Source: DATNIB01 sp035604685 (GTDB taxonomy: Bacteria; Actinomycetota; Acidimicrobiia; Acidimicrobiales; RAAP-2). From it: a stretch of DNA of 64,000 nt. The notes under the pieces were generated by a model. It saw nothing but the letters and a program-made list of their open reading frames with translations, was not told where the DNA came from and searched no databases. Location of the stretch: assembly GCA_035604685.1 (NCBI GenBank), contig DATNIB010000035.1, forward strand, positions 1 through 64,000, given 5' to 3'. The position numbers and the translations under genes were made by a program. Below are positions 14,854 to 23,875 of this stretch, piece after piece. Positions within the stretch are counted from its first letter, which is position 1. Each line of letters starts with the position of its first letter.

Positions 14854-17817
14854 ATGGCGGTGCGCGCGTGTCGGCAGTCGCAGCGACAGCACCGAGTCAC
14901 CCGGCGGTCGCCCCCGGTCAGCACCCGCGGCTCGGCGATCGTGCTGTCGTGCCTCGCGGCGTTGCTGGCGACGATGGTTCCCCTCGTCCCCTCCGGGGCG
15001 TCGTCGGCGCCGCTCGTCCGGCCGAGCCAGCTCGCCCCGCCGCCGCTCCCCCCGGGACTGCGCCCGCTCGGCTCGCTGTCGCCCAGCCAGCCGCTCTCCT
15101 TGCAGGTCGTCCTGGCGCCCGCCGATCCGGCCGGCCTGTCCAGGTTGCTCGCCGATCTCTACGACCCGACCTCGCCGACGTACCACCAGTGGCTCCCGGC
15201 CGGCGCGTTCGCCCGGGAGTTCGCGCCCTCGGCGCGGGTGGTGAGCCAGGCGTCGGCCTGGCTCGACGGCCTGGGGCTGCACGCGACGCGGACCTCTGGG
15301 TTCACCATCGAGGCCAAGGGGTCGAGCGGCGCCGTGTCCCGCGGTCTCGGGGTCTCGCTGGGGCGCTACCGCGAGCACGGCGGCGCCGTCGTCTACGCCT
15401 CGCAGAAGACGCCCGAGGTCCCGGCCGGCCTGGTCGGTGCGGTCAGCGCCGTGGTGGGGCTGACCGACGCCCCGATCGAGGCGCCGCTCATCGCCACCAG
15501 CACCCCGGCGCCGGGAGCCGAGCGGGCCCACGCCGCCGGGACGCCGGTCACCGCCTGCGGGGCGGCCACCGCCTTGGCCTCGTCGGACAACGGGTACACG
15601 GCCAACGCGGCCGGCAACCACTACGGGGTCGGCACCCTCATCGCCGACGGGGCCAACGGCATGGGGCAGAAGATCGGGGTGTTCGAGCTGGCGTCGGTGT
15701 CGGCGTCGGACATCGGCGCCTACGAGTCGTGCTTCAACCTGCACAACCCGGTCTCGGTCGTGACCGTCGACGGCGGCGGGGGCTCGGACCCCGGCGGGAC
15801 CGAGGAGGCGGACCTCGACATCGAGCAGCTGACCACCCAGGCGCCCGGCGCCACCATCACCTCCTATGAGGGCCCGAACGACCTGAGCGGCGCGGTCGAC
15901 GTCTGGCGCCAGATCGTGACCGCCGACACCGCGACCGTGGTGTCGAACAGCTGGGGCCTGTGCGAGGCCGAGTCGGCCGACGAGGCGAGCGCCGTCGACC
16001 CGCTCTTGGAACAGGCGGCCGCGCAGGGCCAGGCGGTGTTCTCGGGCTCGGGCGACGACGGCTCGGAGGACTGCTACAACCCCCCCGTCGACCTCAACAC
16101 CACGCTGCAGGTCGACTACCCGGCGTCGAACCCGTGGGTGACCGCCGTCGGCGGCACGGCCCTGTCCTTGGACGGGACCGAGGTCGTCTGGAACGGCTGC
16201 CTCGGCGTGCAGCCCCCGACCGGCTGCGGCAACAGCGGGGGCGGTGGGGGCGGCGTGTCGAGCCTCGAGCCCAAGCCCCTGTGGCAGGCCGGGCTGGCCA
16301 CCCCGGCCGGGTTCACCTGCGGCTCACTCGGCACCGACTGCCGGGAGGTGCCCGATCTCTCCGCCAACGCCGGCGCGCCCGAGGTCTTCTACGCGGCCGG
16401 CCAGTGGAGCGCCTTCACCGGCACCAGCGTCGCCGCCCCCATGGTGGCGGGGCTCTGGGCCGACCGCCAGTCGAGCTGCGTCCACCCGACCGCGGGCGAC
16501 GCCGCGGCCGTCTTGTACCAGGTGGCGGGCGCCGGGGGCTACGGCACCGGACTGACCGACATCACTCAGGGCGAGAACGACTTCTCCCAGACCAACGGCG
16601 GCCAGTTCGGCGCCGGCGCCGGCTACGACCTGGCGAGCGGGCTGGGGTCGCCCATCGCCCCCGGCCTCGCCTGCGCGGAGGTGACCTCGGTGTCGCCCAC
16701 CCAGGCCCCCGCCGGTTCGCAGATCACGGTCAACGGGCTCGGGCTGGCCCATGCCACCATCTCCTTCGGCGGCACGACGGCCACCGTGGTATCGGGGACG
16801 GCGTCGTCCGAGACGGTGGTGGTGCCGGCCGGCAGCGGCACGGTGAACGTCTCGGCCAGCGGGCCGCTCGGCAACGGCCCGGCCAGCGCGTCGTTCACCT
16901 ACGGCAGCCCGACCGGGGCGTTCACCCGCGTCTTCGGCGCCACGGCCATCGCCACGGCCATCGCCATCTCCAAGTCGCGCTTCGCGGCCAGCGACAGCGC
17001 GCCGGCCGTCGTGGTCGCCCGCTCCGACTTCTTCTCCGACGCCCTGGCCGGCGGGCCGCTGGCCGCCCGGGTGGGCGGCCCGCTCCTCATCACCCCGGGC
17101 GCCAGCCAGTCGAGCACCCTCGACCCGGGCGTCCTGGCCGAGATCGAGCGGGTGCTCCAGCCCGGCGGCACCGTCTACCTGCTGGGCGGCCCGCTCGCCC
17201 TGAGCCCGACCATCGACGCGTCGCTCCAGGGCCTCGGCTACGCGGTCAACCGGGTATCGGGCAGCGACGAGTACGCGACCGCGGTGGCGATCGCCGTCCA
17301 GCTGGGCAACCCCGGCGTGATCTTCGAGGCGACCGGGCTCAACTTCCCCGACGCACTGTCGGCCGTGCCCGCCGCGGTCGTCCAGAACGGCGCCATCCTC
17401 TTGACCGACGGCACCACCCAGGCGCCCGAGACCGCGACCTACCTGGCGGCCCACTCGCACGACACCCGCTACGCCATCGGCGGCCCACTGGCCGCCGCCG
17501 GGGCCGACAAGACGGCGACCGCCATCTACGGCCAGGACCAGTTCGGCACCTCGGCCGCGGTGGCGTCGGCCTTCTTCCCGACGCCCAAGACCGTGGGGGC
17601 GGCCACCGGGACCAACTTCCCCGACGGCCTGGCCGCCGGACCGGGCTTGGGGCGGGCCGGGGCCCCGCTGCTTCTGGTCGAGCCGACCGGGGCCCTCCCG
17701 CCGGCGGTGCTCACCTACCTCCAGGCGGCCGGGGGCGGGATCAGCACCGGCACGCTCTTCGGGGGGCCGCTCGCCGTGGCGGACTCGGTCCTCTCCGAGC
17801 TCGACGGCGCGCTGTGA
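14854..17817 (+). CDS. secreted S53 (sedolisin) peptidase with TIG domain and three cell-wall-binding repeats
   Basis: A 987-residue protein from ATG 14854; an in-frame GTG at 14812 would add 14 residues. After a signal peptide (about 1-50) come a pro-kumamolisin activation domain (about 60-200) and the peptidase domain with E318/D322 (EEADLDIEQ), oxyanion D401 (SGSGDDGS) and nucleophile S525 (TGTSVAAPM). A calcium loop follows near DITQGENDF to ASGLGSP. An IPT/TIG domain (about 607-690) leads to three CWB2 repeats (about 695-987; GGPLAARVGGPLLI, YLLGGPLAL, FGGPLAVA). CWB2 modules bind cell-wall polymers in Gram-positives, so this is probably a wall-anchored acid protease. It carries the propeptide missing from the other sedolisin in the window. 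Confidence 0.9.
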   Translation: MAVRACRQSQRQHRVTRRSPPVSTRGSAIVLSCLAALLATMVPLVPSGASSAPLVRPSQLAPPPLPPGLRPLGSLSPSQPLSLQVVLAPADPAGLSRLLADLYDPTSPTYHQWLPAGAFAREFAPSARVVSQASAWLDGLGLHATRTSGFTIEAKGSSGAVSRGLGVSLGRYREHGGAVVYASQKTPEVPAGLVGAVSAVVGLTDAPIEAPLIATSTPAPGAERAHAAGTPVTACGAATALASSDNGYTANAAGNHYGVGTLIADGANGMGQKIGVFELASVSASDIGAYESCFNLHNPVSVVTVDGGGGSDPGGTEEADLDIEQLTTQAPGATITSYEGPNDLSGAVDVWRQIVTADTATVVSNSWGLCEAESADEASAVDPLLEQAAAQGQAVFSGSGDDGSEDCYNPPVDLNTTLQVDYPASNPWVTAVGGTALSLDGTEVVWNGCLGVQPPTGCGNSGGGGGGVSSLEPKPLWQAGLATPAGFTCGSLGTDCREVPDLSANAGAPEVFYAAGQWSAFTGTSVAAPMVAGLWADRQSSCVHPTAGDAAAVLYQVAGAGGYGTGLTDITQGENDFSQTNGGQFGAGAGYDLASGLGSPIAPGLACAEVTSVSPTQAPAGSQITVNGLGLAHATISFGGTTATVVSGTASSETVVVPAGSGTVNVSASGPLGNGPASASFTYGSPTGAFTRVFGATAIATAIAISKSRFAASDSAPAVVVARSDFFSDALAGGPLAARVGGPLLITPGASQSSTLDPGVLAEIERVLQPGGTVYLLGGPLALSPTIDASLQGLGYAVNRVSGSDEYATAVAIAVQLGNPGVIFEATGLNFPDALSAVPAAVVQNGAILLTDGTTQAPETATYLAAHSHDTRYAIGGPLAAAGADKTATAIYGQDQFGTSAAVASAFFPTPKTVGAATGTNFPDGLAAGPGLGRAGAPLLLVEPTGALPPAVLTYLQAAGGGISTGTLFGGPLAVADSVLSELDGAL

Positions 17818-17829
17818 CGCGCCGGTCGC

Positions 17830-19449
17830 TCAGGCGCTCTGCGCCGACCCGGCGGCCCGGGCGCGGTACGCGTCGCGGATGACCCGCTTGTAGATCTTCC
17901 CGTTGTCCTGGCGGGGGAGCGCGGCCACGAAGTCGATGGACCTCGGGCACTTGTAGTGGGCCAGCTTGGAGCGGGCGAACTCGATCAGCTCGGCCGCCAG
18001 CTCGGGCGAGCCCTCGGAGCCGTCGAGCAGCTCGACGATGGTCTTCACCTCTTCCCCCCACTCCTCGTTGGGCACGCCGATGGTGGCGACGTCGGCCACC
18101 CGGGGATGCTCCAGGAGGACCGCGTCGACCTCGGCCGGGTAGATGTTCACGCCGCCCGAGATGATGAGATCGGCCGAGCGGTCGGTCAAGAACAAGAACC
18201 CGTCGTCGTCGACGAAGCCGACGTCGCCCAGCGTGTAGTAGTCGCCGCGGTAGGCAGAGTCGGTCTTGTCCTCGGCCTTGAAGTAGCGGAAGCGGCCGAC
18301 GTCGGGCGCCTTCAAGAACACGGTCCCGACCTCGTTGCGGGGCAGCTCGTTGCCGTCCTCGTCGCCCACCTTCACCTGGTCGGGCGGCTCGATCTTGCCC
18401 ACCGTGCCCGGCTTGGAAAGCCAGGTGGCCGAGTCCACCCAGGTGCCGGTGCCCTCGGTAGCCGCGTAGTACTCGAAGACGACCGGCCCCAACCACTCGA
18501 TCAGCGCCCGCTTGATGTGGACCGCGCAGGGGGCGGCCCCGTGCAGCACGCTGCGCAGCGAGGACAGGTCGTAGCGCGACCGCACCTCGGGGGCGAGCTT
18601 CAAGAGCTGCACGAACATGGTCGGCACCATGTGGGTGTGGGTGATCCGGTGGGCCTCGATCAGGCGCAGGGCCTCCTCGGGGTCCCAGTGGTCCATCGCC
18701 ACCACGCCGGCCCCGCTGAGGAGCGGGAGCAGGTGGGAGAAGGCGAGCGGGGCCGCGTGGTAGAGGGGACCGGTCAACAGGTGGAGGTCCTCGCCGGCCT
18801 TGTAGTCGAAGATGGCGCGGGCGGTGCCGGCCGCGCCGCCGGCGGCGGCGGCCACGCCCGCGGCCGGCCGGTCCACGCCCTTCGGTCGCCCCGTGGTGCC
18901 CGAGGTGTAGAGCATGCTGCGCCCCATCACCGGATCCTCGATGTTGGAGTCGTCCTCGGCCGACACCGCGTCCTCGTAGGACTCGAAGTCCTCGATCTCC
19001 CCGCCCACGGCGAGGCGGACGACGGCCCCCGGGGCGAGGCCCGCGGCCGCGACGGCGCTGGCCGCATGCCGGGCGTCGGCGACCAGCACCGTGGCCTCGC
19101 AGTCGTCGACGATGTAGCCGGCCTCCTCGCCCGAGAGGTGCCAGTTGACCGGCGTGAGGCGGAGGCCGGAGCGCTGCGTGGCGAAGGTGACCTCGGAGAA
19201 CTCGGGCCGGTTGGAGGAGAGGAGCGCGGCGGAGTCGCTGGCGACCACGCCGCGCCGGCGGAGCGCGCGGACCAGCTGGTTGGCCCGGCCGTTGAGCTCG
19301 GCGAAGGTCCGGTTGCCGGCCGGGCTCAGGAACGCGGGGTAGTCGGGGTGCTGCTCGGCCCACCAGGCGATGATCATGCCGCCCATGGCGAACGCGATCC
19401 TGGGGTCGACCGCCGCCGGGGCGTCGGTGGCTCCGCTCGTGTCGCTCAT
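17830..19449 (-). CDS. acyl-CoA synthetase (AMP-forming, FadD-like)
   Basis: A 539-residue member of the ANL superfamily, activating a carboxylic acid to an acyl-AMP and then an acyl-CoA. Visible motifs are the P-loop YTSGTTGRPKG, the A5 motif AATEGTGTW, the hinge region LTDRSADLIISGGVNIYP, and the catalytic lysine motif LPRQDNGKIYKR near the C-terminus. After the P-loop there is a short Ala/Gly-rich insertion (AAGVAAAAGGAAG), seen in some actinobacterial FadD proteins that act on large or steroid-derived acyl groups; the substrate cannot be set from sequence alone. GGAGGA precedes ATG 19449. It converges on the sedolisin gene, 12 bases away. Confidence 0.88.
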   Translation of the reverse strand: MSDTSGATDAPAAVDPRIAFAMGGMIIAWWAEQHPDYPAFLSPAGNRTFAELNGRANQLVRALRRRGVVASDSAALLSSNRPEFSEVTFATQRSGLRLTPVNWHLSGEEAGYIVDDCEATVLVADARHAASAVAAAGLAPGAVVRLAVGGEIEDFESYEDAVSAEDDSNIEDPVMGRSMLYTSGTTGRPKGVDRPAAGVAAAAGGAAGTARAIFDYKAGEDLHLLTGPLYHAAPLAFSHLLPLLSGAGVVAMDHWDPEEALRLIEAHRITHTHMVPTMFVQLLKLAPEVRSRYDLSSLRSVLHGAAPCAVHIKRALIEWLGPVVFEYYAATEGTGTWVDSATWLSKPGTVGKIEPPDQVKVGDEDGNELPRNEVGTVFLKAPDVGRFRYFKAEDKTDSAYRGDYYTLGDVGFVDDDGFLFLTDRSADLIISGGVNIYPAEVDAVLLEHPRVADVATIGVPNEEWGEEVKTIVELLDGSEGSPELAAELIEFARSKLAHYKCPRSIDFVAALPRQDNGKIYKRVIRDAYRARAAGSAQSA

Positions 19450-19552
19450 CTGCGTCCTCCGGGTGTCCCGGCGCGGGGTTCGGGCGTCATTCCCGCCGTG
19501 CGACCGGGCGCGTCCTGATCGGGGTCGGGGGCGACCCCGCCGTGGCGGCGGC

Positions 19553-19594
19553 CGGGCCGCCCGATCGACCCGTCGGGCGCGATCGGGCGGCCCG
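19553..19594 (-). terminator. strong hairpin after the LIV-type binding protein
   Basis: CGGGCCGCCCGATCG (19553-19567) pairs perfectly over 15 bp with CGATCGGGCGGCCCG (19580-19594), with a 12-base loop. It starts 8 bases past the stop of the minus-strand binding-protein gene. There is no clear U-tract. Confidence 0.7.
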
Positions 19595-19601
19595 CACCGG
19601 G

Positions 19602-21290
19602 CTACTGCGTGAACAGCTTGGGCAGGGTCTTCGGGTACGTACCCAGTCCGAAGCGCTTCCCGTTGTCGATGGCGATGAACGTGCCCATCTTCCCGTTGAC
19701 CGGCGAGACCGTGTTGCCGGACCAGTAGACCAGGCGTGCGTCGACGACGGCCGTGTGGTCACCAGCACCGGCGATGCCAGTCGGCCCGGTGTTCCAGTTC
19801 CAGGCGCCGTAGGGGAACGTGGGTCCGCCCAGGATGGGCAGGGCGTGGATCCCCCGAGCCAGGTTCTGCGGCGTGAGGTCCGGGCCCGCGGCCTGCAGGG
19901 CGTCGAACATCTCCACCAGGTAGGGGTAGTCGCCGTCGGTCTGCTTCGGGATCTGGCGCCCGGTCAGCTTCTGGTACAGCTTTCCGGCCGGGGAGGACGG
20001 ACCAAAGATGGAGTTGGTCGCCGCGGCCTCACTGACGCCGAACATGTGGCCGTCGATCTCGCTCTGGTTGTAGGTCTGCGCCTCGTTGTCGGTGTCGGTG
20101 GCCGCCACGCCCTGCAGCATCCACTCGGGGTGGTAGTTCTGGGCCGCCGCGGCCTGGGTCAACAGACCCAGCGAGAAGGGGTCGCAGGCCAGCACGATGG
20201 TGGTCACCCCGGCCGCCTTGAACTGCACGATGGCCTGCTGCGCCGACTGCTGGAAGGTCGAGATATCCAGGTTGTAGTGGAAGAACTGGCTGATCTGGCT
20301 GGCCGGCACGTGGTACTTGGTCTCCAGCAGCTTGTTCTCCAGCGCGTTGGGGCTCCCGTTGCAGTTGATGTAGGAGGGCACGTTGGGGATGAAGGTGCCG
20401 ATCACCCGGACTGAGTTCCGCAGGTTCGGGTCACCGGCGTAGATCGCCTTCTTGCCGGCCAGCTCGGTCCCGATGACCTCGGCCATGTTGGCCGCGATGC
20501 GCTGGCAGTCCGGCGTCCACGACCAGACATAGGGGTTCTCACCCTGGAAGGTCGTCTCGCTGTAGTAGGCGTTGCCGAAGAACTCCACCAACTTGCGCTG
20601 TGCCGCACAGGTCGAGAACGGAGATGTCCCCCCGCCGGCGAAGTCCTCGGGGATCCCGGACTCGGCGAACGCGTGCATCTGGTTGGCGATGGTGTCGGCG
20701 TCGGCGCAGGCCTGTGCCTGGTTCTGACCCAAGGCTTCCAGCGTGGCGTTGCTGGTGGCGGTCATCGACTGGAGGACCACCTTGCGTCCGTAGAGGTCAT
20801 AGGCCTTGTTGAAGTAATTGAGGAAGACCTGCTCCACCTGGTTGGTGACCTGCTGGGGGGCGTCGCCGGCCGCCGCCAGCTGCGCGGCGATCTCCTCCTG
20901 GTTGGCGGTCGAGGGGAAGGTGCGCACGGCGATGGTGATCGTGTTGGCGGTCACGCCGTTGTAGGTGGCGCCACCGTTGCTCCCCGTGAACTTGGCCACA
21001 CAAGGCGGGGCGTACGGCGTGGCGAACTGCTGCGCGCCCGGGGTGCACTTGGCGCCCCCGATCGTGGTACCCGTGCCCACCTTCACGTTGCCCGAGGCCG
21101 GGTACTTCCAGGGGTAGGGGCCCTCGGTGCCGACTCCATGGGTGCTGAGCTTGGGGCCGCTGGCCGCCGAGGCGGCCGCCATGGTGAGGACCATGGACGT
21201 GACGGCGACGCCCCCCAGGAACAAGCCTCGCGCGCTGCGCCGCCGGGCACCCCTCACGCGGGTCACCGTGGCGTTTCCGAATCTGTACAT
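19602..21290 (-). CDS. ABC transporter substrate-binding protein (branched-chain amino acid type), paralog A
   Basis: A 562-residue exported binding protein. ATG 21290 has GGAGGGGG before it and gives a Sec signal peptide (about 1-42) without a lipobox cysteine, unusual for a Gram-positive binding protein. The mature start (EGPYPWKYPASG, GTTIGGAKCTPG) and the body (FLNYFNKAYDLYGRKV, ACADADTIANQMHAF, STFQQSAQQAIVQFKAAG) match paralog B at 28556-30259 almost block by block. The fold is Peripla_BP_6-like with long insertions, and four or more conserved Cys suggest disulfides. It is divergent from the fused LivHM gene and probably serves it. Substrate unknown; amino acids, amides or urea are possible. 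Confidence 0.82.
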   Translation of the reverse strand: MYRFGNATVTRVRGARRRSARGLFLGGVAVTSMVLTMAAASAASGPKLSTHGVGTEGPYPWKYPASGNVKVGTGTTIGGAKCTPGAQQFATPYAPPCVAKFTGSNGGATYNGVTANTITIAVRTFPSTANQEEIAAQLAAAGDAPQQVTNQVEQVFLNYFNKAYDLYGRKVVLQSMTATSNATLEALGQNQAQACADADTIANQMHAFAESGIPEDFAGGGTSPFSTCAAQRKLVEFFGNAYYSETTFQGENPYVWSWTPDCQRIAANMAEVIGTELAGKKAIYAGDPNLRNSVRVIGTFIPNVPSYINCNGSPNALENKLLETKYHVPASQISQFFHYNLDISTFQQSAQQAIVQFKAAGVTTIVLACDPFSLGLLTQAAAAQNYHPEWMLQGVAATDTDNEAQTYNQSEIDGHMFGVSEAAATNSIFGPSSPAGKLYQKLTGRQIPKQTDGDYPYLVEMFDALQAAGPDLTPQNLARGIHALPILGGPTFPYGAWNWNTGPTGIAGAGDHTAVVDARLVYWSGNTVSPVNGKMGTFIAIDNGKRFGLGTYPKTLPKLFTQ

Positions 21291-21367
21291 GGCCCCCTCC
21301 TCTGCCGTGCGGACCCCATGCTGGCACCGTTCCCGCCGAAGCGGAAACCGGGGCGGGCGGCGGGGTC

Positions 21368-21411
21368 GGGTATCCGCCAAACTGTCACCCCTCCGTGACA
21401 CTACGATACCC
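21368..21411. promoter_or_regulatory. nested inverted repeat, possible operator
   Basis: TGTCAC (21383-21388) and GTGACA (21395-21400) form an inverted repeat with a 6-base gap. It is nested inside GGGTATC (21368-21374) and GATACCC (21405-21411). It lies between the divergent binding-protein and LivHM genes, well upstream of both starts, where a regulator could act on both. Confidence 0.45.
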
Positions 21412-21467
21412 CGGCAACAGCGGCCGCGGCAGGGGGGTGGCGGGGTGAGTCCGATGCGGGGATCGCG

Positions 21468-21496
21468 TTGACACGGGTGGGGGCGATCGTTAGGTT
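21468..21496 (+). promoter_or_regulatory. sigma-70-type promoter of the LIV operon
   Basis: TTGACA (21468-21473), a 17-base spacer and TAGGTT (21491-21496) give a good housekeeping-type promoter. Transcription would start near 21503, about 50 bases before the LivHM start. Confidence 0.65.
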
Positions 21497-21553
21497 CCCT
21501 TCCGCGTTGGCCGCTGATACTTCGCCGCGGCAAGAGGGCACGGGGGCGGCTTA

Positions 21554-23875
21554 GTGCAGACACCACCTCTCATCAGCGGGGACGGAGGCCCGAACACCGC
21601 CCCGGGCTTGTCGCTGCTCGACCGGGCGTCGTCGTTGCGCAATCCGGTCGCCTGGGCGCTCGGCGCCGTGGCCCTCTGGGCGATCCTCAACAGCGTCCTG
21701 GCCAAGGGCCTCCCGCTCGGGGTCATCGTCCTCGGCCTGATCTACGGCTCGACCTACGCGCTGCTCGCCATCGGCATCGTCCTCGTCTACCGGGCCAACC
21801 GCATCATCAACTTCGCCCAGGCCCAGATCGGCGTGCTGGCGGCCATCTTGGCCATCGAGCTGAACGTCACCTACAACATCAACTTCTTCCTGGCCTTCCT
21901 GGTGGGCATCGCCGCCGCGTTGATCATCGGCGTGCTCATCAGCCTCTTGCCCCGGCACTTCCGTCGCAGTTCCCGGCTGATCCTCACGGTCGCCACGATC
22001 GGGCTGGCCCAGCTGCTGGGCGGCCTCTCAGCCATCGTGCCGCTGCTCTTCTGTCCGCCGTCCAACTCGTCGTGCACCACGGCCGCCGCCCACCAGACCT
22101 TCAACACCCCGCTCCACTTCCAGTTCACGATCAACCCGGTCGTCTTCTCGGGCAACGACATCGTCGCCTTCGCCGGCGCCGTGATCATCGCGGCCGCCCT
22201 GGCGCTGTTCATGAAGCGGTCCAAATACGGCCTGGCCATCCGGGCCGCCTCCGAGAACGGCGAACGGGCCACCTTGCTCGGCGTCCCGGTCCCGCGCCTC
22301 GACACCATCGTGTGGGTCATCGCGGCGCTGCTCTCCGCCGTCACCATCTTGCTGCGGGTCCCCGTGCTCGGGTTCGGCGGCTTCCAGACGGTCACGGCGG
22401 GCGGCGACGACATCCTCTTGCGCACGCTGGCGGCGGCCGTGATCGGGCGGATGGAGAACATGCCCCGGACCGTGGTGGCGGCCATCGCCATCGGCGTCTT
22501 CGACTCGGGGGCCACCTGGACCTACTCGAACACGACGTTCGTCGACGCCACCTTGTTCATCGTCATCATCGTCGCCCTGCTGCTCCAGCGCGGCACCTAC
22601 TCGCGGGCGAGCGAGGCGGAGAGCTCCACCTGGCGCTCGGTCGCCGCCGTTCGCCCGATCCCGCGGCTGATGGCCGCGCTCCCCGAGGTGCGATGGAGCA
22701 TCCGGGGCGGCAAGACCGTGCTGGTCGTCCTGGCGGCGGCGCTGCCGTTCATCCTGAGCGACAGCCAGACCTACCTCGCCTCGCTCATCTTGGTCTACGC
22801 CATCGTCGGCCTCTCGCTCCTCGTCCTCACCGGCTGGACCGGGCAGATCTCGCTCGGGCAATTCGGGATCTCGGGCCTCTCGGGGGCGCTGGCGGCCTTC
22901 CTCTATTCCAAACACGGCTGGGACCTCATCCCGTCGATCATCGTGGCGATCATCGTGGGCGCCCTGGTCGCCCTCATCATCGGCGTGCCGGCGCTGCGCA
23001 TCCAGGGCCCCTTCCTGGCCGTGACCACCCTCGCCTTTGGCGTCAGCGCGTCCAACTACGCGCTGTCGCCCACGTTCCTGCCCTGGTTCGTCGTCACCAC
23101 CGCGCCCCGACCACCGGTCTTCGGAGGGAACATCTTGGGGTCCGACCGGGACATCTACTACTTCTGCCTGATCGGCTTCTTCCTGGTCTTCTTGGGCGTG
23201 CGATCACTGCGCCGGAGCAGAACCGGTCGCAGCCTCATCGCCACCCGGGACAACGAGGCGGCCGCGCGCGCCGCCGCCCTCAACACGACCCGCCAGAAGC
23301 TGACCGCCTTCTTGATCTCGGGGGCCATCGCGGGCTTCGCCGGGGCCCTCTTCGTGGTCCAGCAGGAGGGGGTCAACAACGGCTCGTTCACGGCCGACAT
23401 CAACATCGCGTTGTTCACCATGGTGGTGATCGGCGGCCTCGGCTCTCTCCCGGGCGTCATCTTGGGAGCGGTGGCCGTCTGGAGCGCGATGTACTTCCTG
23501 CCGGCCGGGTGGGCGCAGCTGGTGAACGGCGGGGGGATCCTCCTGCTCCTCATCTTCTTGCCCGAGGGCCTGGGCGGCCTCATGTACGGCCTGCGGGGGC
23601 TCTTCCTCTATCAGGTGGCCAAACGCCGGGGGGTGCTGTCGGGCGCGTTGGCCGAACAGCTCCGGTCCGAGGAGACCCCCGGTGAGGAACAGGCCCTCTC
23701 CGGCGAGGCGCCGATGCCCGTGCCGTCGCTCGCCGGTGGGGCGCAGTTGGGGGCCAACGGCCCGTCGGTTTCGACGGGGACGACGCTGCCCACGACCTCC
23801 CAGGCGAGCGGGCTGGGTCCGACCGCCACCCCGCCCGGCCAGCCGCTCGGCGGCGGAGCCACCCCGCCCCGATGA
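21554..23875 (+). CDS. fused LivH-LivM permease of a branched-chain amino acid-type ABC transporter
   Basis: A 773-residue protein joining two permeases that are usually separate. About 50-330 is LivH-like (GLIYGSTYALLAIGIVLVYR, NRIINFAQAQIGVLAA, ENGERATLLGVPV with the coupling-helix region). About 370-690 is LivM-like (GLSLLVLTGWTGQISLGQ, GVPALRIQGPFLAVTTLAFG, ATRDNEAAARAAALN, GGLGSLPGVILGA). Each half has 8-10 hydrophobic segments. A Pro/Gly-rich cytoplasmic-type tail follows (about 695-773). The start is GTG 21554. It overlaps the next gene by 4 bases (ATGA). Together they would make a transporter with just two polypeptides plus binding proteins. Confidence 0.88.
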   Translation: MQTPPLISGDGGPNTAPGLSLLDRASSLRNPVAWALGAVALWAILNSVLAKGLPLGVIVLGLIYGSTYALLAIGIVLVYRANRIINFAQAQIGVLAAILAIELNVTYNINFFLAFLVGIAAALIIGVLISLLPRHFRRSSRLILTVATIGLAQLLGGLSAIVPLLFCPPSNSSCTTAAAHQTFNTPLHFQFTINPVVFSGNDIVAFAGAVIIAAALALFMKRSKYGLAIRAASENGERATLLGVPVPRLDTIVWVIAALLSAVTILLRVPVLGFGGFQTVTAGGDDILLRTLAAAVIGRMENMPRTVVAAIAIGVFDSGATWTYSNTTFVDATLFIVIIVALLLQRGTYSRASEAESSTWRSVAAVRPIPRLMAALPEVRWSIRGGKTVLVVLAAALPFILSDSQTYLASLILVYAIVGLSLLVLTGWTGQISLGQFGISGLSGALAAFLYSKHGWDLIPSIIVAIIVGALVALIIGVPALRIQGPFLAVTTLAFGVSASNYALSPTFLPWFVVTTAPRPPVFGGNILGSDRDIYYFCLIGFFLVFLGVRSLRRSRTGRSLIATRDNEAAARAAALNTTRQKLTAFLISGAIAGFAGALFVVQQEGVNNGSFTADINIALFTMVVIGGLGSLPGVILGAVAVWSAMYFLPAGWAQLVNGGGILLLLIFLPEGLGGLMYGLRGLFLYQVAKRRGVLSGALAEQLRSEETPGEEQALSGEAPMPVPSLAGGAQLGANGPSVSTGTTLPTTSQASGLGPTATPPGQPLGGGATPPR

